Positions 15,731 to 24,404 of a DNA stretch of 64,000 bases are shown in pieces. The position numbers and the translations under genes are program-made. The notes beneath the pieces were generated by a model. It saw nothing but the letters and a program-made list of their open reading frames with translations. It searched no databases and had not been told where the DNA came from. Every line of letters starts with the position of its first letter. Within the stretch, counting starts at the first letter, position 1. The DNA comes from Pseudomonas vranovensis DSM 16006 (GTDB lineage Bacteria > Pseudomonadota > Gammaproteobacteria > Pseudomonadales > Pseudomonadaceae): the NCBI RefSeq assembly GCF_000425805.1, contig NZ_AUED01000023.1, positions 1 to 64,000 of the forward strand. Reading direction: 5' to 3'.

Positions 15731-17140
15731 TCACCCGATAATCGGCACCTGCAGATGTCGGCTCGGGAAATGTCGCTCATACAAGCGGCACACTTTCAGC
15801 ACCTGCTCATCGGCAAATCGCCCCGCCACAACGTGCAGGCCAACCGGCAAGCCGGCATCGGTAAAGCCGCAGGGCACCGAGGCCGCCGGTTGCTGGGTCA
15901 GGTTGAAGGGGTAGCTGAATGGCGTCCACTCCATCCACTGTTTGAGACCCGAGCCTGGCGGAACATTGTGCCCGGCCTCGAACGCCACCAGCGGCAGCGT
16001 CGGTGTTACCAGCACATCGTAACGTTCATGGAAGGCGTTCATCCGCGCCACCAACGCCGCCCGCGCTTCCAGTGCCAGGGTGTATTCGCTCAAGCTGATC
16101 GCCGCACCGCATTCGGCAATCTCCCGCAGGCCCGGGTCAACCAGGCCACGCTGTTCGGCAGTCAGTTGCCCGAGCAAGCGTGCGGCACCGGCGAACCACA
16201 GTGTATTGAAGATATCCACAGGGTCGTCGAAGCCGGGATCGACGGCCTCGACCTGTGCTCCCAGTTGCACAAGGCGCTCAACCGCTTGACCGACTAGCGC
16301 CTGGATCTGCGGATCGACGTCCACATAACCGAAATCGGCACTGTAGGCGACACGCATGCCCTTGAGGTCGTCACCTAGGGATAACCACGGTGCCTGCCGC
16401 GCAGCGCCGGCCAGGCCGTCGCGGGCATCGGGACGGGCCACGCAATCGAGCATCAACACCGAGTCTTCCACGGTGCGAGTCATCGGCCCCAGGTGCGAGA
16501 GGATAGTCATGGCGCTAGCCGGCCACTGCGGCACGTAGCCGAAGGTAGGCTTGATGCCGAACGTGCCGGTAAACGCACAAGGAATCCGAATCGAGCCGCC
16601 GGCATCACTGCCCTGGTGCAGCACGCCAAGGTTCAAGGCTGCGGCAGCAGCGGCGCCACCGGACGATCCGCCAGCTGTCAGGCGCGTGTTCCAGGGGTTG
16701 CGGGTGATGCCATAGAGCGGGTTGTCGGTCACGCCTTTCCAGCCAAATTCCGGCGTGGTGGTTTTACCGACCAGCACCGCGCCGGCAGCGCGCATAAAGG
16801 CGCTGAACGGAGCATCGGTGTCCCATGGGCTTTTGCTGCTGGTGGTGCGCGAGCCTTTGCGCGTTGGCATGCCGCGGGTCAGGGTCAGGTCCTTGATCGA
16901 ACTGGGCACCCCGTCCAGGCGCCCACACGGATTACCTTGCTGCCAGCGCTTTTCGCTGGCGCGGGCGGCGGCGCGGGCGCCGTCTTCATCCACGTGGCAG
17001 TAGGCATTCACCGCCGGGTTATGCAGAGCGATGCGCGTCAAGACATCCTCGGTCACTTCCACAGGTGACAGTGCCTTGCGCTGATACAGCGCCAGCAGTT
17101 CAACGGCGGTCAGCTCGCCGAGGGTAGTTTTATCGGTCAT
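15731..17140 (-). CDS. amidase (amidase-signature family)
   Basis: 469-aa amidase-signature enzyme with the Ser-cisSer-Lys triad: SSIKDLTLTRG holds the lysine and TAGGSSGGAAAAAA the Gly/Ser motif. It hydrolyses a carboxamide to acid plus ammonia in the cytoplasm; the substrate is unknown. I took the ATG at 17140, which overlaps the upstream gene's stop (ATGA) and has GGGAGG 9 nt upstream; an ATG at 17146 is too close to that site. It is the last gene of the minus-strand transporter/hydrolase operon. Confidence 0.88.
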   Translation of the reverse strand: MTDKTTLGELTAVELLALYQRKALSPVEVTEDVLTRIALHNPAVNAYCHVDEDGARAAARASEKRWQQGNPCGRLDGVPSSIKDLTLTRGMPTRKGSRTTSSKSPWDTDAPFSAFMRAAGAVLVGKTTTPEFGWKGVTDNPLYGITRNPWNTRLTAGGSSGGAAAAAALNLGVLHQGSDAGGSIRIPCAFTGTFGIKPTFGYVPQWPASAMTILSHLGPMTRTVEDSVLMLDCVARPDARDGLAGAARQAPWLSLGDDLKGMRVAYSADFGYVDVDPQIQALVGQAVERLVQLGAQVEAVDPGFDDPVDIFNTLWFAGAARLLGQLTAEQRGLVDPGLREIAECGAAISLSEYTLALEARAALVARMNAFHERYDVLVTPTLPLVAFEAGHNVPPGSGLKQWMEWTPFSYPFNLTQQPAASVPCGFTDAGLPVGLHVVAGRFADEQVLKVCRLYERHFPSRHLQVPIIG

Positions 17141-18417
17141 TTGCATTGGCCTCCCTGGGCAGCGTTGAGCATGGCCCGCAGTAGCACGGCACAACCATCG
17201 GCCAAGTCCTGGGGCGCGGCGTTTTCGATTTCGTTGTGGCTGATACCGCCCTCGCACGGCACGAAGATCATCCCGGCAGGGCCCAGTTCGGCGAGGAAGA
17301 TCGCGTCGTGGCCGGCACCACTGACAATGTCCATATGACTCAGGCCCAGCTCGGTTGCGCCCTGGCGCACGGCCTCGACGCATTCGGCGGCGAAGTACAG
17401 GGGCGGGAAGTCTGCTGTGGGCGTCAGCTCGAAGTGCAGGCCGTGGGTGGTGCAGCTGCGTTCGATGACCTGCGCGACTTCCTCGACCATGGCCTGCAAA
17501 TGTTGTGGATCAAGGTGGCGCAGGTCGATGGTCATATGAACCTGGCCCGGGATCACGTTGCGCGATCCTGGATGCAGGTTCAGGCAACCGACCGTGCCGC
17601 AGGCATGGGGTTGGTGGGCATGGGCGATGCGGTTGACAGCGCTGATCACTTCAGCTGCGCCCACCAGGGCATCCTTGCGCAGGTGCATGGGGGTCGGTCC
17701 GGCGTGGGCTTCGACACCGGTCAGCACCAGGTCGAACCACTTCTGCCCCAGGCAGCCCTGCACCACACCAATGGTGGTCTGACGGTCTTCGAGTACCGGC
17801 CCTTGTTCGATGTGCGCTTCAAAATAGGCGCCCACCGCATGACCGACCGGCGTTCGCGTGCCGGCATAGCCGATGCGCTGTAACTCGGCGCCTACCGACA
17901 GGCCCTGGTCGTCGACCTTGTCCAGGGTCTGCTGCAGGTCGAACTTACCGGCGAACACCCCCGAGCCCATCATGCACGGCGGGAAGCGCGAGCCTTCCTC
18001 GTTGGTCCACACCACCACTTCCAGCGGCGCCTCGGTCTCGATGCCCAGGTCATTGAGGGTGCGGATCACTTCAAGGCCGGCCATCACCCCGTAGCAGCCG
18101 TCGAACTTGCCACCGGTGGGCTGGGTGTCGATATGGCTGCCGGTCATCACCGGTGCCAACGCAGGATTGCGCCCGGCGCGGCGGGCGAAAATATTGCCGA
18201 TGGCATCGACACTGACGATGCAGCCCGCCGCTTCGCACCATTGCACGAACAGGTCGCGGGCCTGGCGGTCAAGGTCGGTCAGGGCCAGGCGGCACACCCC
18301 GCCCTTGGCCGTAGCGCCCAGCTGCGCCAGGTCCATCAGCGATTGCCAGAGGCGGTCGCGGTTGACTAGCAGCGCATTGCCGAGCAGATACCGGGACGGA
18401 TCGGTGGAGGTATTCAT
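17137..18417 (-). CDS. M20-family Zn-dependent hydrolase (N-carbamoyl-amino acid hydrolase-like)
   Basis: 426-aa member of the amidase, hydantoinase/carbamoylase family. It has the metal-binding GSHIDTQPTGGKFDG, VVWTNEEGSRFPPCMMGSG and AGHDAIFLA motifs. Family members hydrolyse N-carbamoyl-L-amino acids, N-carbamoyl-beta-alanine or allantoate; sequence alone does not separate these. It lies between the ABC transporter genes and an amidase, so the operon probably imports and breaks down an amide- or ureido-containing nitrogen source. Confidence 0.86.
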   Translation of the reverse strand: MNTSTDPSRYLLGNALLVNRDRLWQSLMDLAQLGATAKGGVCRLALTDLDRQARDLFVQWCEAAGCIVSVDAIGNIFARRAGRNPALAPVMTGSHIDTQPTGGKFDGCYGVMAGLEVIRTLNDLGIETEAPLEVVVWTNEEGSRFPPCMMGSGVFAGKFDLQQTLDKVDDQGLSVGAELQRIGYAGTRTPVGHAVGAYFEAHIEQGPVLEDRQTTIGVVQGCLGQKWFDLVLTGVEAHAGPTPMHLRKDALVGAAEVISAVNRIAHAHQPHACGTVGCLNLHPGSRNVIPGQVHMTIDLRHLDPQHLQAMVEEVAQVIERSCTTHGLHFELTPTADFPPLYFAAECVEAVRQGATELGLSHMDIVSGAGHDAIFLAELGPAGMIFVPCEGGISHNEIENAAPQDLADGCAVLLRAMLNAAQGGQCK

Positions 18418-18430
18418 GGTCAGTCTCCTT

Positions 18431-19126
18431 TCAGGCGCTCAGGGCCAGGAAGCGGTTCTTGATGCTTGGGTCGGCGCGAAATTGGGCGGCGGTGCCCTGG
18501 TAGGCCACACGGCCTTGTTCGAGCACGTAATGGCGGTCGGCGAGGGCGTCGCACACCATCAGGTTCTGCTCTACCAGCAGCACCGACAGCCCCTCGTCCT
18601 TGATGCGCCGCAGAATCTTCACCAGCTCGTCGACAATCACGGGTGCCAGGCCTTCGGTGGGCTCATCGAGAATCAGCAGCTTGGGGTCGTTGAGCAGGGC
18701 ACGGGCAATGGCCAGCATCTGCTGCTCGCCACCGGAAAGGGCGAAGCCGTTGTTGTTGCGCCGCTCCTTGAGGCGCGGAAACATCGCGTAGACATCCGCC
18801 AACTGCCAGCGGCTGTCCTTGCGGGCGGCGATCTTGAGGTTTTCCTCGACGCTGAGCAGGCGAAAAATACCGCGGTGTTCCGGCACCAGGGCAATGCCCT
18901 GGCGGGCAATCTCGAAGATCTCCCGGCCCACCAGCGGTTTGCCGTTGAAGTGGATCTGCCCCTGGCGCGGACGGACGATGCCCAGGATGCTGCGCAGCGT
19001 GGTGGTCTTGCCGGCACCGTTGCGGCCCAGCAGCGTGACCAACTCTCCGGTTTCGACTTTCAGCGAAACCCCTTCGAGCACATGGCTCTTGTCGTAGTAG
19101 GAGTGAATCGAATCGACGTTGAGCAT
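18431..19126 (-). CDS. branched-chain-type ABC transporter ATPase (LivF-like)
   Basis: 231-aa ATPase with Walker A GRNGAGKTT, signature ALSGGEQQMLAIARAL and Walker B LLILDEPTEGLAP; LivF/UrtE-like by length. It partners the LivG-like ATPase directly upstream. Substrate specificity comes from the binding protein in this operon and need not be an amino acid. Confidence 0.92.
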   Translation of the reverse strand: MLNVDSIHSYYDKSHVLEGVSLKVETGELVTLLGRNGAGKTTTLRSILGIVRPRQGQIHFNGKPLVGREIFEIARQGIALVPEHRGIFRLLSVEENLKIAARKDSRWQLADVYAMFPRLKERRNNNGFALSGGEQQMLAIARALLNDPKLLILDEPTEGLAPVIVDELVKILRRIKDEGLSVLLVEQNLMVCDALADRHYVLEQGRVAYQGTAAQFRADPSIKNRFLALSA

Positions 19127-19878
19127 CAGGCGGCTTCTCCAAGGTAGGCGGTGCGCACACGTTCATCGTTGCGGACGAATTCCGGGGTGCCCTCGACCAG
19201 GATCCGGCCATGGCTCATCACTGTGATGCGCTGGCTGATCGACATGACGATGCTCATGTTGTGCTCGATCAACAGCACGGTGTGATCTTGGCCCAGGTCG
19301 CTGATCAGTTCGGTCATCAAGGGAATGTCATCGATGCCCATGCCCGAGGTAGGCTCATCGAGCATCAGCAGCTTGGGGCGGGCGCAGATCGACATGCCGA
19401 CTTCCAGCACCCGCTGCTGACCATGGGACAGTTCACCGGCCAGGGTGTCGGCCCGACCACCGAGCTTGAGGCGTTCCAGCACCTGGTCGGCCATGTCCCA
19501 ATGGCTGCGCTTGTGTTCCACGCTGCGCCAGAAGTTCAGCGCTGCCAGGCCATCTCGGCCCTGGGCGGCCAGGCGCAGGTTTTCCCGCACACTGAGGTTC
19601 TGGAACAGGCTGGTGAGCTGGAACGAGCGGGCCATGCCCAGCGCCACACGGCCATGGGACGGCTTGCGGATGATGTCCTGGCCGCCGAACAGAATCTGCC
19701 CAGCGGTAGCCGGACGCTCGCCGGTGAGGCAGTGGAACAGGCTGGTCTTGCCGGCGCCGTTGGGGCCGATCACGGTATGGATGGTGCCGGCGCGTACTTT
19801 CAGGTCAACGCCGTCCACGGCATGGAACGGGCCGTAGGCCAGCTGCAGGTCGCGGGTTTCCAGGAGGTAATCGCTCAT
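19126..19878 (-). CDS. branched-chain-type ABC transporter ATPase (LivG-like)
   Basis: 250-aa ATPase with Walker A GPNGAGKTS, signature LSHGQQRVLEVGMS and Walker B LLMLDEPTSGMG, plus the LivG-type C-terminal extension. Start at 19878 (MSDYLLETRD); the longer frame upstream runs into livM and is not a credible start. The start overlaps the livM stop (ATGA) and the stop touches the livF-like gene. Confidence 0.92.
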   Translation of the reverse strand: MSDYLLETRDLQLAYGPFHAVDGVDLKVRAGTIHTVIGPNGAGKTSLFHCLTGERPATAGQILFGGQDIIRKPSHGRVALGMARSFQLTSLFQNLSVRENLRLAAQGRDGLAALNFWRSVEHKRSHWDMADQVLERLKLGGRADTLAGELSHGQQRVLEVGMSICARPKLLMLDEPTSGMGIDDIPLMTELISDLGQDHTVLLIEHNMSIVMSISQRITVMSHGRILVEGTPEFVRNDERVRTAYLGEAA

Positions 19879-20891
19879 TGCAGGTTCTCCTTGGTCTTGC
19901 TTGCAGCAGTGCGCAGCGCACCCAGGCGCTTGCCGAGGTCCGCCAGGCCGCCCCACAGGCCACCGCGCATGAACACCACCACCAGAATCAGAATGATCCC
20001 CAGCAGCATCAGCCAGCGCGGCCACAGTTCCGACAGCACATCGCCGAGCAGCACGATGGAGCCTGCGCCCAGCAGCGAGCCGAACAGCGAGCCGGTACCG
20101 CCGACGATGGTCATGATCAGAATGTTTTCGGACATCACCAGGTCGATGTTCGACAGCGGGGCAAAGTGCAGCAGCATGGCGTACAACGCCCCGGCGATAC
20201 CGGTGACGGCGCCGGACAACATGAACACCAGGATCTTGAAGTGGCGGGTGTCATAGCCGATGGCCGCGGCGCGGGTTTCGTTCTCGCGAATGGCCAACAG
20301 GGTGCTGCCGAAGGGGGAGCGGATCACCCGCTGGGCGCCGATGAAAATCAGCAGGAACAGCACCGCGACAAAGGCATAGAAGTGCCGCGGGTCGCCCAGG
20401 TCCACCAGCACATGGCCGGCAATCGCCAGGTCGGGGCGCGGTACATCGAGCAGGCCGTTGTCGCCGCCGGTCCAGTCGCTCAGGGTATAGGCCAGAAAGT
20501 AGGCCATCTGGCTGAAGGCCAGGGTCAGCATCACGAAGTAGATACCAGTACGGCGAATCGCCAATGCACCCACCAGCAACGCCAGCAAGGCGCCGAATAC
20601 GGCAGCGCCCAGCAGCGCCGGGAACATGCCCCAGTGCAGATGGATCATCAGCAGCGCCGCGCCGTACGCGCCCACGCCGAAGAAAATACCCTGACCGAAC
20701 GACAGCAGCCCGGTAAAGCCCAGCAGCAGGTTACAGGCCAGCGCCGCGAGGGCGAAGATCAGGATTTCGGTGGCCAGGGTGGTCGATGGCAGCAGTAACG
20801 GCAAACCGATCAGGGTGGCGACCACCAGCAACAGCAGGGCGGGCGAACGGCCCTTGGCAAGGGGCAACGGGTTCTTTTCACTCATATTCAT
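19875..20891 (-). CDS. branched-chain-type ABC transporter permease (LivM-like)
   Basis: 338-aa permease with about ten hydrophobic segments and the LivM motifs LLGFTGLLSFGQGIFFGVGAYG and GTGSLFGSLLGAG. Start at 20891 overlaps the livH-like stop (ATGA). It forms the inner-membrane channel together with LivH. Confidence 0.92.
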   Translation of the reverse strand: MNMSEKNPLPLAKGRSPALLLLVVATLIGLPLLLPSTTLATEILIFALAALACNLLLGFTGLLSFGQGIFFGVGAYGAALLMIHLHWGMFPALLGAAVFGALLALLVGALAIRRTGIYFVMLTLAFSQMAYFLAYTLSDWTGGDNGLLDVPRPDLAIAGHVLVDLGDPRHFYAFVAVLFLLIFIGAQRVIRSPFGSTLLAIRENETRAAAIGYDTRHFKILVFMLSGAVTGIAGALYAMLLHFAPLSNIDLVMSENILIMTIVGGTGSLFGSLLGAGSIVLLGDVLSELWPRWLMLLGIILILVVVFMRGGLWGGLADLGKRLGALRTAASKTKENLQ

Positions 20892-21748
20892 GCTCTCCCG
20901 AACAGACCGTAAGGACGCACCAGGATCACCGCGGCCATGGCCCCGTAGATCATCAAGCTGGCCCCTTGCGGCCAGAGGCTGGTCATCATGCTTTGCACCA
21001 CGCCGACCAACAGACCACCGACCAGCGCTCCACCAAACGAGCCCATACCGCCGATCACCACGACGACAAAGGCGATACCGAGGATCTCCGGGCCGACAAA
21101 GGGCTGGGCCCCCCGCAACGGCGCGAACAGCACCCCGGCGACACCGGCCAGGCCCACGCCCAGGGCGAAGGTCAGGGAAAACAGGCGGAAGATATTGGTG
21201 CCCAGCAGTGAGACGGTTTCAGTACTCTCGCTGCCGGCCCGTACCAGGGCGCCGAAGCGCGTGCGTTCCAGCAGCAGCCACAGGCCCAGGCCGATCAGGG
21301 CCGAGAAGCCGATCAGGAACAGGCGGTAGTAGGGGTAGATGAAGTCACCGATGATCAGCACGCCGCGCAGCTCATGGGGCACGGCAATGTTCTTGCCCAC
21401 CGGGCCCCAGATCAGTACCGAGGCTTCCTGAATGATCAAGGCGATGCCCAGGGTCACCAGGATCTGGAAGGTATGGGGCAGGTGGTAGATGCGTTTGATC
21501 AATAAACGCTCGACCATCCAGGCCAGCGCCGCGACTGCAAGCGGTGCCAACAACAGGGCCATCCAGAAATTGCCGGTCAGGGCCACGACCGTATAGCACA
21601 GGTAGGCACCCAGCAGGAAAAACGCCCCGTGGGCGAAGTTCACGAAGTTGAGCAGACCGAAAATGATGGTCAGGCCCACGGCGATCAAAAAGTAGATCAT
21701 CCCCAGGCCAAGGCCGTTGAGCAGCTGGAACAAGTAAAGACTGAGCAT
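20888..21748 (-). CDS. branched-chain-type ABC transporter permease (LivH-like)
   Basis: 286-aa permease starting MLSLYLFQLLNGLGLGMIYFL, with FGLLNFVNFAHGAFFLLGAYL and GGMGSFGGALVGG typical of LivH. It follows the binding-protein gene by ~65 bp and is coupled to the LivM-like gene. Confidence 0.92.
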   Translation of the reverse strand: MLSLYLFQLLNGLGLGMIYFLIAVGLTIIFGLLNFVNFAHGAFFLLGAYLCYTVVALTGNFWMALLLAPLAVAALAWMVERLLIKRIYHLPHTFQILVTLGIALIIQEASVLIWGPVGKNIAVPHELRGVLIIGDFIYPYYRLFLIGFSALIGLGLWLLLERTRFGALVRAGSESTETVSLLGTNIFRLFSLTFALGVGLAGVAGVLFAPLRGAQPFVGPEILGIAFVVVVIGGMGSFGGALVGGLLVGVVQSMMTSLWPQGASLMIYGAMAAVILVRPYGLFGRA

Positions 21749-21812
21749 GCACGAACCCTCTGCAGCACGCGTGACGGCTGCATTGCAGTAGTGTGATAGC
21801 GAGCGCCGGGCG

Positions 21813-23015
21813 TCAGGCCAGGGCGCAACCGGTATTGGCGACGTCGATAAAGGAGCGGCCGGCGCTGATCACTTCGGCCAGGTCGTCCTCGTCACGCATC
21901 TGCGCCTGGGGTTTGCCACGCAGCAGGTAGTAGTCCTTCATTACCTGATGATCCGCTGCGCGGATCAGCTCGTCCCCGGTCGGCCCCTGATACGACATGC
22001 CCTGCAGGGTGCGGGCGATGGCCGGGCCATCGAAGCTGCCGGTCTTGATGATGGCTTCAAGCATCACCCGGGTGCCGATGTAGTCGGCGGCCAAGGGGTA
22101 GTTGGGGTTGATGCCGTAGGCGGCCTGGGTAGCCTTGACCAATGCCTGGTTCAGCGGCGTATCGACCTGGTGCCAGTACTGGGCGCCAAGGTAAACTCCT
22201 TCGAGCACGTCGCTGCCCAGTTCCTGGAACTGATCCAGGCCTGCTGACCACACCAGCAGCACCTTCATGCGCTCCTTGATGCCGAAATTCACGGCCTGGC
22301 GCAAGGCGTTGGAGGACTGGCTGCCGAAGTTGAGCAGCACCAGCACGTCGGGCTTGGCGGCGATGGCGTTGGTCAGGTAACCGGAGAACTCCTGCTCCTG
22401 CAGCGAGTGGTAGCTGTTGCCGATGTGCTCGACACCGAACTCCTTGAACACCTTGCGGGCGTTGTCCAGCAGCGCATCGCCGAACACGTATTGCGGGGTG
22501 ATGGTGTACCAGCGCTTGGCGGCAGGCAGTTGGCGGATCATCGGCACCAGGGTCTCGCGGATGGCGCCGTAGGTGGGGACCGACCAGCGGAAGGTTGCCG
22601 AGTTGCAGTCCTTGCCGGTGATCTCGTCGGCGCCGACCGGGGTCATGAACACGCCGCCGGCCTTGTGGATTTCCTTGGACACCGCCAGTGCCGAAGAGGA
22701 GAGGGTGCAGCCCTGAAAGAACCTGGCCGCGTCCTGACCGATGGCTTCCTGTACCTTGCGCACCGCCTTGCCGGCGTTGCCTTCCGTGTCGATCACCTTG
22801 TACTTGAGCGGGCGCCCGAGCAGTTGCGGGTGCTCGGCGATGGCCAGGCGCGAGCCCATGTCGGCGTACTTGCCATAACTGGCAAAGGCCCCGGACATCG
22901 ACTTCAAGCCGTAGAAGGTGATCGGTTCCTCAGCGCAGGCCAGGCGCATCCCGGCAGGGATACAACCCAGGCCACCAAGGGCAAGGCCTGCCTTGAGCAG
23001 GGTACGTCTTTGCAT
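21813..23015 (-). CDS. periplasmic substrate-binding protein of the ABC transporter
   Basis: 400-aa type I periplasmic binding protein (LivJ/AmiC/UrtA-like). The N-terminus MQRRTLLKAGLALGGLG has twin arginines before a hydrophobic stretch, so Tat export is likely. I used the start at 23015; the upstream in-frame extension has no signal peptide. It is the first structural gene after the divergent-looking gap below the GntR gene and defines what the transporter takes up, probably an amide, urea-like or amino-acid derivative given the two hydrolases downstream. Confidence 0.88.
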   Translation of the reverse strand: MQRRTLLKAGLALGGLGCIPAGMRLACAEEPITFYGLKSMSGAFASYGKYADMGSRLAIAEHPQLLGRPLKYKVIDTEGNAGKAVRKVQEAIGQDAARFFQGCTLSSSALAVSKEIHKAGGVFMTPVGADEITGKDCNSATFRWSVPTYGAIRETLVPMIRQLPAAKRWYTITPQYVFGDALLDNARKVFKEFGVEHIGNSYHSLQEQEFSGYLTNAIAAKPDVLVLLNFGSQSSNALRQAVNFGIKERMKVLLVWSAGLDQFQELGSDVLEGVYLGAQYWHQVDTPLNQALVKATQAAYGINPNYPLAADYIGTRVMLEAIIKTGSFDGPAIARTLQGMSYQGPTGDELIRAADHQVMKDYYLLRGKPQAQMRDEDDLAEVISAGRSFIDVANTGCALA

Positions 23016-23106
23016 GGGTAACTCCTTGGTTCTGGTTATTAGGCAGGAGTGGCAATGACAAAGCGGGCACGGTCGGGCCTGTGGGCAGGCCTCTGGTCGG
23101 GCGTGA

Positions 23107-23886
23107 TCAGTGGTGGTGGTCGAACTCCAGCAAAAAGTGCCGGGCCACTTCGCCTTCAAGGGCGGTCATGTGCTGTTCGGCGTCGCACATGTGCTCGTGC
23201 ATCAGGCGACGCACCGCCGGTTCGTCGGCGGCGCGCAGGGCGGTCAGCAGTTGCTTGTGGTAATCGATGTTGGCGGCGTCGAATTGCTCGCGCTTGGGCT
23301 TGTAGGCTTTTTTCAGTACCACCAGGTCGCGCAGCAAGTCGTTGAGGAAGGTCGCCATGAAACTCAGCAGCGGATTGGGGCAACGCCGGGCCAGGATGTT
23401 GTGGAACTCGAGCTCGGCCAGGCGTTGCTCCCGCTGCCCCAGTTCGCTGTCTTCCGGGGCGCTGCAGCAGTCGATGTTGGCCTGCAAGGCGCTGAAGTCT
23501 TCTTCGCTCAGGCGGCCGATGACCGCGACGGCCAGTTCCACTTCAATGACTTTGCGCAATTGGTACACCTGCTCGCCATCGAGTTGCTGGAAGTGCAGGT
23601 AGTTGCGCAGCGCGCGGCTGGCGGGCTCGGTGCCGGCCTCGTTGAGGTAGGCGCCGCCGCTGGGGCCGGTGCGGGTGTTGACCAGGCCTTCGACCTCCAG
23701 GGCCTTGAGCGCTTCACGGGCGGTGCCCTTGGAACACTCGAAACTTTCCATCAATTCGCGCTCGGTCGGCAGCCGGTCACCGGGGCGCAGGGCGTCGATG
23801 ACAATCGAGCGTTTGACCGACTCGACGATCATGTCCGAGAGCTTCTGGCGTTTGCGCTTGATCGGGCGTTTGAGCATGGTGGTCAT
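23107..23886 (-). CDS. GntR/FadR-family transcriptional regulator
   Basis: 259-aa regulator with an N-terminal winged helix (about residues 15-80, RPGDRLPTERELMESFECSKGTAREALKALEVEGLV) and an all-helical FCD ligand domain with metal-type histidines (LEFHNILA, DYHKQLL, RRLMHEHM). It is encoded upstream of, and on the same strand as, the transporter-hydrolase operon and is its likely regulator. An in-frame ATG at 23877 is an alternative start. A palindrome lies just before the gene. Confidence 0.9.
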   Translation of the reverse strand: MTTMLKRPIKRKRQKLSDMIVESVKRSIVIDALRPGDRLPTERELMESFECSKGTAREALKALEVEGLVNTRTGPSGGAYLNEAGTEPASRALRNYLHFQQLDGEQVYQLRKVIEVELAVAVIGRLSEEDFSALQANIDCCSAPEDSELGQREQRLAELEFHNILARRCPNPLLSFMATFLNDLLRDLVVLKKAYKPKREQFDAANIDYHKQLLTALRAADEPAVRRLMHEHMCDAEQHMTALEGEVARHFLLEFDHHH

Positions 23887-23892
23887 TTTTCA

Positions 23893-23910
23893 TATTTATG
23901 CGGATAAATA
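23893..23910. promoter_or_regulatory. candidate GntR operator
   Basis: Perfect 7-bp arms TATTTAT / ATAAATA around a GCGG centre, 6 bp upstream of the GntR start codon. GntR/FCD regulators usually bind short palindromes of this size near their own promoter. Assignment is inferred. Confidence 0.5.
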
Positions 23911-24001
23911 GTACTTAATGACCTTTGACCGTCCAGGTCAACAGGTGGGGCGGGGAAGGTGTCGCAAATGGTGCGGGGAGGTCGTTTACAGGAAAGCAGA
24001 G

Positions 24002-24066
24002 CAGGAGCGGGCTCGCCCCGCGATAAATCTGATGTTGCCCAATTGCGGGGCAAGCCCACTCCTACC
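24002..24066. repeat. REP-type palindrome
   Basis: Two arms, GCAGGAGCGGGCTCGCCCCGCG and GCGGGGCAAGCCCACTCCTACCGCG-like, face each other between the GntR gene and the next gene. The GGAGCGGGC/GCAAGCCC.CTCC pattern is the common Pseudomonas REP sequence. Confidence 0.7.
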
Positions 24067-24080
24067 GCGAGAATCGAAAC

Positions 24081-24311
24081 TTAACGCTGCGGCCCAGGCC
24101 CCTGCTCCAGGTGGGCCTGGCTGCAATACCACTGCGATCCCAGGCGCAGGGCGCGGTCATTGGGCAGGTGTACGCCGCAATGGGCGCAGCGCACCATCTT
24201 CAACGGGTCTTCGAGGCCGTTGTCGGGCGCAGCAGCGTTGCTGGCCTTGAACTTGCGCCACAGCCAGAAGGCAGCGGCAATCAGGGCGATCCAGAAAAGT
24301 AGGCGAACCAT
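24081..24311 (-). CDS. small membrane protein with zinc ribbon (PP0621-like)
   Basis: 76-aa protein: one N-terminal membrane helix (MVRLLFWIALIAAAFWLWRKF), then CAHCGVHLP and YCSQAHLE, a CxxC...CxxxH zinc-ribbon pattern. It resembles the conserved Pseudomonas family next to bamD that I recall as PP0621; function unknown. Confidence 0.75.
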   Translation of the reverse strand: MVRLLFWIALIAAAFWLWRKFKASNAAAPDNGLEDPLKMVRCAHCGVHLPNDRALRLGSQWYCSQAHLEQGPGPQR

Positions 24312-24363
24312 GGTGTCCAGCTTTGTCAGTGAAGAGCCTCAAGTCTAGGGCTCGGGCAAGAAA

Positions 24364-24387
24364 AAAGGGAGGCCTTGGCCTCCCTTT
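24364..24387 (-). terminator. bamD terminator
   Basis: AAAGGGAGGCC-TT-GGCCTCCCTTT, a perfect 11-bp stem just downstream of bamD and preceded by A-rich sequence, which becomes a T-tract on the minus strand. Confidence 0.85.
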
Positions 24388-24404
24388 ATCTGTTGCATGT
24401 TCCG

